Of a stretch of 11,605 nt of DNA, positions 6,169 through 11,605 are shown piece after piece. The notes beneath the pieces are model-generated. The model saw nothing but the letters and a program-made list of their open reading frames with translations, searched no databases and had not been told where the DNA came from. Positions within the stretch are counted from its first letter, which is position 1; every line of letters begins with the position of its first letter. The stretch is from positions 1 to 11,605 of the forward strand of contig PWSB01000099.1 in assembly GCA_003563375.1 (NCBI GenBank), in the 5' to 3' direction. Origin of the DNA: Actinomycetota bacterium. Lineage in GTDB: Bacteria; Actinomycetota; Humimicrobiia; Humimicrobiales; Humimicrobiaceae. The position numbers were made by a program, and so were the translations under genes.

Positions 6169-7044
6169 CTATGTCCAAACCTTTTTAGCTATTTTGCTGA
6201 TCCATTCATTTGCTTTTTTTATTGTCTTGAAATTATCACCACCATCAGAAGCCCACATCTCCAGGAGCAGGGGACCATCAAAACCTATTTTTTTCAAGCA
6301 TTCAAACGCAGGGACAAAATCTACAATTCCTTCGCCATAAGGGACCCGCCTGACCACTCCTTCTTTTGTGTCCTTGACATGGACTGCAACTATGTGGGAC
6401 TGCCCTAATTTTAACTGTTTTAAGACATCCTGGTTCATAGCAGCCAGGTTTCCAATATCGGGATACAGCTGGAGCCAGGGTGAATTTATCCTATTGACAT
6501 AATAGAGAAGCTTTTCAATCGAACTTCCAAATTCTACATCGACATTTTCAATAGCAAGGGTAACTCCCAGCTTGGAAGCCAGAACCACATTTTTTACCAG
6601 GTTGAGGCCAAATCTTTCCCTGGATTCCTCGGTGCTTTCTTCATCTCCCATCAGCACATCATAGCCTGCGATCTGTATGATCCTTATGCCTATACTGAAA
6701 GCAAACCAGATAGCATCTTCCAAGATCTCCATACCCCTTCTCTGTATATCAGGGTATGAGCTGCCGATGGGAAAACGCCTATTTGCGCTAAGGCACATGG
6801 TGAGAAGGGGCATCCCTGTCTCAGCCACAGCCTTCTTTAGCCTTTCCTGCTTTGCAATATCCCATTTTAGCCTTTCAAGCCTTTGGTCAGATTCATCAAT
6901 TGATATCTCCATGAAGCTGAAGCCTGCTTTTTTAGCTAGCCCCAGCCTTTCCTCCCAATTAAAACAATCCGGAAGGGCTTTTTCATATATTCCCAGGTAG
7001 ATATTATTAACCTTTTTCATGTAATTGCTATATTTAATTGCCAA
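6169..7044 (-). CDS. ulaE: L-xylulose-5-phosphate (L-ribulose-5-phosphate) 3-epimerase, UlaE/SgbU type
   Basis: A TIM-barrel sugar-phosphate epimerase that lines up with E. coli UlaE nearly throughout: LGIYEKALP at 17-25, the MCLSANRRFPIGS segment at 83-95, QIAGYDV at 124-130, QLYPDIGNL at 192-200, HIVAVHVKDTK at 217-227 and GEGIVDF at 237-243. The four metal ligands known in UlaE (Glu155, Asp185, His211, Glu251) fall on Glu166, Asp196, His222 and Glu262 with a constant offset of 11. It interconverts L-xylulose-5-P and L-ribulose-5-P in the cytosol. The start is uncertain: TTG 7044, five nt after the stop of the preceding gene, with a weak AGAAGAG site, gives 291 residues; ATG 7020 (residue 9) lacks a ribosome site but gives 283, close to UlaE's 284. 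It is translationally coupled to the class II aldolase gene. The family call is very strong. Confidence 0.93.
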   Translation of the reverse strand: MAIKYSNYMKKVNNIYLGIYEKALPDCFNWEERLGLAKKAGFSFMEISIDESDQRLERLKWDIAKQERLKKAVAETGMPLLTMCLSANRRFPIGSSYPDIQRRGMEILEDAIWFAFSIGIRIIQIAGYDVLMGDEESTEESRERFGLNLVKNVVLASKLGVTLAIENVDVEFGSSIEKLLYYVNRINSPWLQLYPDIGNLAAMNQDVLKQLKLGQSHIVAVHVKDTKEGVVRRVPYGEGIVDFVPAFECLKKIGFDGPLLLEMWASDGGDNFKTIKKANEWISKIAKKVWT

Positions 7045-7049
7045 ATAAT

Positions 7050-7694
7050 TTATCTCTTCTGCCCATAATCATTAAACTTTTCAACAGCTACCATTACCTG
7101 TTCATCATCGAGCAGTGCGGGTTTTCCTATGGATTTTGCCAATATATAGGTCTTGGCAGCGTCCTCGAGGTAAACAGCGGCATAAAGAGCTTCTTTTAGG
7201 TTTCCCCCTACAGTTATGACCCCGTGGTGTTTTAAGATGACTGCCCTCTTATTATTGATGTATTTTACTGTATGTTTACCCATCTCCAGGCTGGCCGCAG
7301 AGCTGTATGGAGCTACAGTTACAGGCCCAAGGGTAGCATTGGGCAAGGTAGTGACCGCAGCAGGCAATTCATCTTCGACCAGGCCTACAGCCGTAGCATA
7401 TGCCTGGTGTGTGTGTATGACTGAGTTTACTTCAGGCATATTGTTATAGATATAGAGAATGGCCTCGGTATCCACTGACACCCTTCTGGTGCCTTCGATA
7501 ACCTTACCTGAGAGGTCGACCACCACTATATCTTCAGGTACCATGGTCTCATACATCATCCCCGAGGGGGTCACAAGGACGTGGCCCTCATCCGGTTTTC
7601 TTGTGCTCACATTGCCGCCTGAAAGGGCGATCAGCCTGTATTCTTTTAGGGCAAGAGCTGCTTTGATAATTTCTTTTTTTTCTGCTTCATACAC
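7050..7694 (-). CDS. Class II aldolase/epimerase of the AraD/FucA family (probable pentulose-5-phosphate 4-epimerase or aldolase)
   Basis: A 214-residue zinc enzyme. SGGNVS at 25-30 and TPSG at 42-45 are the phosphate-binding loops; zinc ligands are His94 and His96 (HTH) and His157 in KHHG. Where FucA has catalytic Glu73 this protein has Asp75, as AraD has Asp76, and the C terminus DYGQ (Tyr210) resembles AraD's Tyr229 region. These favour a 4-epimerase making D-xylulose-5-P from the product of the adjacent UlaE-type enzyme. But AraD's catalytic Asp120 is Asn119 here, and the loop following residue 130 is short, as in FucA, so an aldolase or a different substrate is possible. The start is GTG 7694, with AAGGAGGT seven nt upstream; the only nearby ATG is out of frame. 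It lies 21 nt after UroD-like protein 1 and 5 nt before the epimerase gene. Confidence 0.87.
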   Translation of the reverse strand: MYEAEKKEIIKAALALKEYRLIALSGGNVSTRKPDEGHVLVTPSGMMYETMVPEDIVVVDLSGKVIEGTRRVSVDTEAILYIYNNMPEVNSVIHTHQAYATAVGLVEDELPAAVTTLPNATLGPVTVAPYSSAASLEMGKHTVKYINNKRAVILKHHGVITVGGNLKEALYAAVYLEDAAKTYILAKSIGKPALLDDEQVMVAVEKFNDYGQKR

Positions 7695-7715
7695 CTTTGG
7701 GACCTCCTTTTTGTT

Positions 7716-8738
7716 TTAATAAACCCCGTGTTTTTTGACCGTGTCAAGCATGGCCTTATAATTCTCTGGTTTTACAGAAGAATGGATCGAATTGCTGGAG
7801 GAAAGTATATAGCCTCCTCCGGGCATGCCTATCCTGAGGCAATTTTTAGTCTCTTCTATTGTCTCTTCTATCCCCTTGTAAGCAAGGGTCCCCGCACAAT
7901 CCACATTGCCTTTCAAAGATATCCTGTGGCCGTATTCTGACTTTATGCGGGCCAGATCCATGCCTGCCAATGGGTCTATGGGATCAAGGCAGTCAAAACC
8001 TGAATCAATGATCATCTCGATCAAAGACATTATATTGCCGTCTGTATGCTTTAAGACCAAGAGCCCAAGCTCTTTATAACCGGTGACCACCCTTTTAAGC
8101 TCAGGATAGAAGATCTCGCGGAACTGGGATGGAGAAATCATGGGGCCGGAATTATAAGCGAAATCATCCCCCGTGTATACGAACTTTATCCCTCTTTTCC
8201 GGGCCTCTTTGGCAAGTTTTAGGTTAATATCAACACTCATCTTGACCAATGCTTTTACGGTCTGAGGATCATCCATCAACTTCATCAAAAACATGTCAAA
8301 GGGCATCAATCTGCTAGGGATAGAGATCACATCATTAAGATGCAGGATTAGGGCTTTTTTGCCCTGGTGCTCCTTTATGGCCCTCTCAATTGATGCATAC
8401 CTGCCCTTCCGGTAGGGATCAGGAGGAATATATTTTTCGGCATCCTCTAAAGTCCTTACCGGTCCGTCTATAGGATAGGAATGAGCTTCAGCAGTATCTT
8501 TTTTTATCATACCCCATTCATCTAATATTTTATCATCTTCTATGGTTTTCTTATCATAATCACAATCTACGCAGATAGCATCTATGTCCATCTCATAGCA
8601 GAACTGCTCATAATCCAGGCCCGGTGTAAGGGCATTTATAACCTTGGGGTCGATATACCACTCAAATGTTGGTACCCTGTCAACCGGTTTCCTTTCCAGG
8701 GTCCGCGTCATTCTTTCTTCTGAGCTGAGCTCTTTCAT
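7716..8738 (-). CDS. Uroporphyrinogen decarboxylase superfamily protein (COG0407-like), number 1
   Basis: A 340-residue TIM-barrel protein of the UroD superfamily. The N terminus shows RMTRTLERKPVDRVP (9-23), as in COG0407 members, without the RQAGR motif of HemE. Later signatures are the acidic YTGDDFAYNSGPMISPSQF region (188-206), KHTDGNI at 230-236 on the strand where relatives have HxCG, the LDPIDPLAGMDL turn (251-262), KGNVD at 276-280 and a C-terminal GGGYILSSSNSI segment (307-318). The HTDG lacks the zinc cysteine of MtaA-type methyltransferases, so methyl transfer from a thiol is doubtful. The start is ATG 8738 with GGAGGT four nt upstream; an in-frame TTG (8750) overlaps that site and is rejected. 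It sits directly between the kinase (18-nt gap) and the aldolase (21-nt gap), so it is an integral pathway member; its reaction is unknown. Only distantly like the second UroD protein here. Confidence 0.86.
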   Translation of the reverse strand: MKELSSEERMTRTLERKPVDRVPTFEWYIDPKVINALTPGLDYEQFCYEMDIDAICVDCDYDKKTIEDDKILDEWGMIKKDTAEAHSYPIDGPVRTLEDAEKYIPPDPYRKGRYASIERAIKEHQGKKALILHLNDVISIPSRLMPFDMFLMKLMDDPQTVKALVKMSVDINLKLAKEARKRGIKFVYTGDDFAYNSGPMISPSQFREIFYPELKRVVTGYKELGLLVLKHTDGNIMSLIEMIIDSGFDCLDPIDPLAGMDLARIKSEYGHRISLKGNVDCAGTLAYKGIEETIEETKNCLRIGMPGGGYILSSSNSIHSSVKPENYKAMLDTVKKHGVY

Positions 8739-8756
8739 CCTTACCTCCAAATTCCT

Positions 8757-10304
8757 TTACCTATTGAACTTTTGGTATATATTTTCATTTAGATCCTTTA
8801 GATCAAAATATAATCTTTTATAGATTTTGTAATATTCATCATATTCTCTGTTATTATTTTCATCTGGCTCATAAATGGGGCCAGTTTTATAAGTCATCCT
8901 GTAGGCATCCTGTTCATCCTTATATTCTCCCACCCCGATACCAGCCAATATGGCCGCTCCAAGCGGAGTGGCCTCTTCAACTTCGGGGACCTCTATCCTT
9001 TTTCCGGTAACATCGGCCTTGTTCTGCATCCAAAACTTATTTTTTATCGCACCCCCTGCCGCAACCACCTTGTCCGAGGAAGAACCTGATGCTTTTTCAA
9101 AAGCCTCCAGCATATCTTTAAATTGGTAATTTAGCCCTTCTATGGTGGACCGGATTATGGCCCCTTTGTCACTTTGATCGGTAAGGCCCACATATGCACC
9201 GGAAGCCCTGTTGTCTACTATCGGTGAACCGGCACCACAAAAATACGGAGCGAAAAACATGCCGTTTGAGCCTACCGGGCTAGCTTCGGCTTTTAACATC
9301 ATCTCTTTCCATTCAGACCTGTTATTGTTTTTTGCTTGAAGCCTTTCCTCAAAACAGATGGTCTTGTTCAGCCACTCCAGCATTCCCCCCGACACAGAAT
9401 AAGCTACCGTATTGTACATGTCTTTTGCTACATGGCTCTCCACGCTTATACCGTTTTTAAATACCTTTTCCTCCAGCCTTGGGTCATGTGAAGACTGGAA
9501 GACCATCTCCCAGGTACCTACTATGTCCATGACTACTTCTGGCACGAAGGCTCCCACAGCCAGAGCGCCGCAATGATAGTCATGGCCGCCAAGCACTACC
9601 TTTGTGTCTGTCGATAGCCCTGTCTGGCTGCTTACCCCGGGGCTTATATTGCCTAAAACAGTGCCTGAGGCCTGGACAGGGGGGAGTATAGATATGTCAA
9701 AGCCGGCATGTCCCACAAGCTCTTTAGACCAGTCCCTGCTCCTTTGGTCCAGCAACGAGGTGCAGGAAGCCATGGATAGGTCGGTAGCGACCTCGCCGCA
9801 TAAAAGATAGTTCACATAATCCTCTATAAGAAGCCACTTATAAGTCTTTTCCAGTATCTCGGGATGGTTTTCTTTTATCCATAAGATGCGGTATACAGTA
9901 TCTATATGCATGACTTGTTTGCCGCTTTTGTAAAAGATCTCATCCGCGCCTAGTTTTTCGCTCCATTCCCTGGATTGTTTTTCTGTCCTGGGGCAATGCC
10001 ACGAGATAAAAGGATAGAGCCATTTTCCATTTTTATCTACCGGAACCCCGTCCATACCAAAACCGGCTACGGCTACTGCCTTGATATTTTCTTTTGAATC
10101 TATGGAGGCAACAGCCTTTTTTATTGAATTTTTGGCTGCTTCCCATATTGTGTCCGGATCCCATATAGACCAGCCCGGGTGCTCCTTTTCAGGATAAGCA
10201 AGCTCTGTGGGGGTTGAAGCTCCCGAGACCAGATTCCCTTTTAAGTCATAAATATTTGCTTTAATGCTTGTAGAACCGATGTCCAGACCCAAAAGTAGGC
10301 TCAT
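8757..10304 (-). CDS. FGGY family carbohydrate kinase
   Basis: A 515-residue sugar kinase, first gene of the operon. The N-terminal phosphate loop DIGSTSIKA (8-16) opens the first actin-like domain; the SWHCPRT segment (101-107) corresponds to the substrate-binding WxDxR region; GGHDYHCGAL at 239-248 carries the likely catalytic base Asp242; DIVGTWE at 260-266 and AAGGAIKNKFWMQ at 415-427 form the nucleotide site and FGGY signature 2, followed by EVEEATPLGAAILAG at 441-455. The GGHD motif and the MHIDTVYRILW segment (132-142) are more like L-fuculokinase/YgcE relatives than like xylulokinase, but substrate cannot be read reliably. With the downstream UlaE-type epimerase the expected product is a ketopentose 5-phosphate such as L-xylulose-5-P. 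ATG 10304 is preceded by AAAGGAG at seven nt, a clear start. A candidate promoter lies about 90 nt upstream. Confidence 0.94.
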   Translation of the reverse strand: MSLLLGLDIGSTSIKANIYDLKGNLVSGASTPTELAYPEKEHPGWSIWDPDTIWEAAKNSIKKAVASIDSKENIKAVAVAGFGMDGVPVDKNGKWLYPFISWHCPRTEKQSREWSEKLGADEIFYKSGKQVMHIDTVYRILWIKENHPEILEKTYKWLLIEDYVNYLLCGEVATDLSMASCTSLLDQRSRDWSKELVGHAGFDISILPPVQASGTVLGNISPGVSSQTGLSTDTKVVLGGHDYHCGALAVGAFVPEVVMDIVGTWEMVFQSSHDPRLEEKVFKNGISVESHVAKDMYNTVAYSVSGGMLEWLNKTICFEERLQAKNNNRSEWKEMMLKAEASPVGSNGMFFAPYFCGAGSPIVDNRASGAYVGLTDQSDKGAIIRSTIEGLNYQFKDMLEAFEKASGSSSDKVVAAGGAIKNKFWMQNKADVTGKRIEVPEVEEATPLGAAILAGIGVGEYKDEQDAYRMTYKTGPIYEPDENNNREYDEYYKIYKRLYFDLKDLNENIYQKFNR

Positions 10305-10316
10305 TTGAAAACTCCT

Positions 10317-10347
10317 TTATTAAAAAATTAATAAATAAGAGATCTTA
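10317..10347 (-). promoter_or_regulatory. Two inverted repeats in the leader of the kinase operon
   Basis: Positions 10347-10336 form TAAGA-TC-TCTTA, a perfect 5+5 inverted repeat, and 10334-10317 form TTATTAA and TTAATAA arms around four nt, whose last bases touch the AAAGGAG of the kinase. Either could be an operator for a local repressor or a structure covering the ribosome site. Both are short and AT-rich, so chance occurrence is quite possible. Confidence 0.25.
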
Positions 10348-10391
10348 CGCCCAAAACCACCGCCCTTATAAAAAATAAGCATGGTAAAAAC

Positions 10392-10419
10392 ATATTAGCA
10401 AAAATAAAATATATTTCAA
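10392..10419 (-). promoter_or_regulatory. Candidate promoter of the sugar operon (extended -10)
   Basis: On the minus strand TTGAAA (10419-10414, 5 of 6 to consensus) is followed after 16 nt by TAATAT (10397-10392, 4 of 6), with TGC just before it as in an extended -10. Transcription would start near 10385, giving about an 80-nt leader before the kinase ATG. It is the best promoter-like match in the 154-nt gap that separates the operon from the TolB-like genes. Confidence 0.45.
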
Positions 10420-10439
10420 TAAGTAATTTTTATTTTATT
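10403..10439 (-). other. AT-only inverted repeat after the TolB-like gene
   Basis: Nine-base arms at 10439-10431 and 10411-10403 are perfect inverted copies (AATAAAATA/TATTTTATT) separated by 19 nt, and Ts continue past the second arm. It lies 20 nt beyond the stop of the TolB-like gene and covers the -35 of the candidate operon promoter. With no GC pairs it would be a poor terminator; it could also be an operator. Low confidence. Confidence 0.25.
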
Positions 10440-10458
10440 CATAAATGATGGCCTAACC

Positions 10459-11382
10459 TCAAGGTGACCAAGCCGGGCAGCAGGAATCCTTATCACTGTT
10501 AGTAATATTTTGCTGATTCGAACCGTCAGAATCCATAACAAATATTTGGTAATGGCCTTCCCTCGAAGAAGTAAAAGCGATCTTATCCCCGTCCGGGGAC
10601 CAGGACGGGTGCCAGTCATCATGGTCATTTTTAGAAATATTTTCCTGGTTGGACCCGTCGGCATCCATTACATATATCTGGTAGCGGCCATCACGATATG
10701 ATGTAAAAGCGATCTTATCCCCGTCCGGGGACCAGGACGGGTGCCTGTCTATAAAGTCATTGTCTGATATGTTTATCTGTTTGGAGCCGTCGGCATCCAT
10801 TACATATATCTGCCTTTGCCCATAATCCTCCTCAACCATATACCTGCGGGATTCAAAAGCGATCTTGTCCCCTTCCGGGGACCAGGACGGGTGCCAGTTT
10901 AAGTAATCGTTTTCTGAGATGTTTATCTGGTTGGAGCCGTCGGCATCCATTACATATATCTGCCAATCCTCTTCCCTGATGGATTCAAATGCAATTTTTT
11001 CCCCGTCCGGGGACCAGGAAGAAGAAAAATTATCAAAATCATTATCGGTTATATTAACGATTTTTTTATCCTCCATATCCATGGTGTAGATCTGAAAATA
11101 TCCATTTCTGTTAGAGACAAAAGTCAGTTTGCGGCCATCGGGAGACCATGAGACGTTTCCTTCATCATGATCATTATTTGAAACATCCTGCAGCCCTGTC
11201 CCGTCCGCCTTTATTATGTGCACCTGCCATATATATTCTTTCCTGGATTCAAAAGCTATAATTTGTGCGGTATCCTCGTTTTCTGTGGCACTGTTACCAA
11301 ACTCACATGAACTGGCAGAAAGTGCTATCGATATAGCAATAACAGCTGCAATAATAATTATTATCTCTTTTTTTTCCTTCAT
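10459..11382 (-). CDS. WD40-like/TolB-type six-bladed beta-propeller lipoprotein
   Basis: A 307-residue exported protein. Residues 1-26 are a lysine-rich start (MKEKKE), a hydrophobic isoleucine/alanine core and a SASSC ending in Cys26 that fits the broad lipobox pattern, so it is probably lipid-anchored outside the cytoplasmic membrane. The remainder is repeats of about 42-50 residues with the PD40 pattern KIAFxSxRxGxxQIYVMDADGSNQxNIS...HPSWSPDGD. The protein begins within a repeat (IIAFESRKEY near 42) and ends with a lone PAWSP; joining the two ends completes a sixth blade, so it is a velcro-closed six-bladed propeller and not a truncated gene. Blade 4 has a six-residue insertion. The role, binding of a peptide, glycan or protein partner, is unknown. 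Start ATG 11382 follows GAGGT. A paralogue ends 21 nt upstream, so the pair is one unit; no direct tie to the sugar operon is visible. Confidence 0.88.
   Translation of the reverse strand: MKEKKEIIIIIAAVIAISIALSASSCEFGNSATENEDTAQIIAFESRKEYIWQVHIIKADGTGLQDVSNNDHDEGNVSWSPDGRKLTFVSNRNGYFQIYTMDMEDKKIVNITDNDFDNFSSSWSPDGEKIAFESIREEDWQIYVMDADGSNQINISENDYLNWHPSWSPEGDKIAFESRRYMVEEDYGQRQIYVMDADGSKQINISDNDFIDRHPSWSPDGDKIAFTSYRDGRYQIYVMDADGSNQENISKNDHDDWHPSWSPDGDKIAFTSSREGHYQIFVMDSDGSNQQNITNSDKDSCCPAWSP
10573..10895 (-). repeat. Near-identical DNA repeats encoding propeller blades
   Basis: The DNA around the WSPDGDKIAF segments is almost unchanged between copies that begin near 10573, 10705 and 10855 (plus-strand AAAAGCGATCTT...). 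Spacing is 132 nt, then 150 nt where blade 4 carries a six-codon insertion. Synonymous positions are conserved too, which points to recent duplication or gene conversion among blades and not only to protein-level constraint. The more upstream blades (beyond about 11000) are more diverged. Confidence 0.75.
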
Positions 11383-11403
11383 ATTACCTCAAATTAAGCC
11401 TTT

Positions 11404-11605
11404 TCAACTGTCGGGGGACCATACAGGATAAAGTTCGTCTAGATCACTGTCTGAGAGGTTGACCCTGCCCGAACCGTCAGCGTTCATAACATATATCTGG
11501 GGGATGGGGCCTTTGTATGAGATGAAGGCTATTTTTTGCCCGTCAGGGGACCATGACGGATGTGATTCATTCAGGTCGTTATCAGAAAGGTTTACCCTGC
11601 CCGAA
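11404..11605 (-). CDS. WD40-like/TolB-type beta-propeller protein, C-terminal 67 residues (runs off the window)
   Basis: The 3' end of a second propeller gene, open from the window edge to TGA at 11406-11404. It encodes one full repeat and the closing strand: SGRVNLSDND, then HPSWSPDGQKIAF, QIYVMNADGSG, and a final PVWSPDS before the stop. Ending on WSP-x-x is the same architecture as the downstream paralogue (10459-11382), where the N terminus supplies the rest of the last blade, so this C terminus looks natural. It is followed after 21 nt by the start of that paralogue, with its own ribosome site and signal peptide, so the two are separate genes made by tandem duplication and likely cotranscribed. 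Location and ligand are unknown. Confidence 0.85.
   Translation of the reverse strand, partial: SGRVNLSDNDLNESHPSWSPDGQKIAFISYKGPIPQIYVMNADGSGRVNLSDSDLDELYPVWSPDS

Noticed and set aside
7716..8738. HemE (heme biosynthesis uroporphyrinogen decarboxylase)
   Set aside because: The N-terminal RQAGR region that binds the porphyrin is absent in this protein and in the one at 1909-3030, and no other heme gene is present.
8739..8750. TTG start giving four extra residues to UroD-like protein 1
   Set aside because: The TTG is part of the GGAGGT ribosome site of the ATG at 8738.
345..9810. Many plus-strand open stretches of 60-155 codons (for example 3972-4439, 6677-7000, 699-1058)
   Set aside because: All but the gap-spanning ones lie antisense to well-supported genes, none shows a recognisable family or good ribosome site, and the minus-strand genes explain the open frames through their codon bias.
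10573..10895. CRISPR-like or intergenic repeat array
   Set aside because: The repeats are in-frame coding DNA of 132-150 nt period that encode propeller blades; there are no short repeat-spacer units.
10459..11605. A single propeller gene broken by a frameshift or stop near 11400
   Set aside because: The downstream part begins with its own ribosome site, ATG and signal peptide, and both C termini share the same WSP ending, so these are two intact tandem genes.
1..11605. tRNA, rRNA, insertion sequence or prophage elements
   Set aside because: Nearly all bases are in supported genes, and the gaps show no cloverleaf, transposase, terminal inverted repeat pair or attachment-site duplication.

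Overview
The window is a strictly one-directional block: every gene I can support lies on the minus strand, so transcription runs from high to low coordinates. Base composition is moderately AT-rich, ribosome binding sites are strong and of the AAGGAGG type, and genes are packed with gaps of 5 to 66 nt inside the main operon. The enzymes (a TPP-dependent 2-oxoacid dehydrogenase E1 pair, a phosphotransacetylase relative, two UroD-superfamily proteins, pentulose-phosphate enzymes) suggest a heterotrophic, probably fermentative anaerobic bacterium. It could be Firmicutes-like or from an uncultured candidate phylum. The sequence alone does not fix the taxon.

Layout in transcription order. (1) 11605-10459: two tandem WD40-like/TolB-type beta-propeller proteins, the first cut by the window edge, the second a complete probable lipoprotein with six blades. 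(2) 10458-10305: an AT-rich intergenic leader with a candidate extended -10 promoter. (3) 10304-1094: a nine-gene operon: FGGY sugar kinase, UroD-like protein 1, class II aldolase/4-epimerase (AraD/FucA family), UlaE-type L-xylulose-5-phosphate 3-epimerase, phosphate acyltransferase (Pta family), E1 alpha, E1 beta, UroD-like protein 2, and a DUF4867 cupin-like protein. (4) 1093-935: a gap with a candidate promoter. (5) 934-1: two tandem Cof-type HAD phosphatases, the second cut by the window edge.

How they may work together. Kinase, 3-epimerase and AraD-like enzyme match the logic of the L-xylulose/L-ascorbate/L-lyxose branch in enterobacteria (pentulose to L-xylulose-5-P to L-ribulose-5-P to D-xylulose-5-P). 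The rest of the operon does not belong to that textbook route: an E1 pair with no E2 or E3 nearby, directly preceded by a Pta relative, two UroD-superfamily proteins lacking the heme-pathway N-terminal arginine motif and without a corrinoid partner, and DUF4867. The AraD-like enzyme also carries Asn where E. coli AraD has catalytic Asp120. I read this as a candidate undescribed sugar or sugar-derivative pathway that ends in an acyl-phosphate/acyl-CoA step. That is inference; the family assignments are firm, the overall pathway is not.
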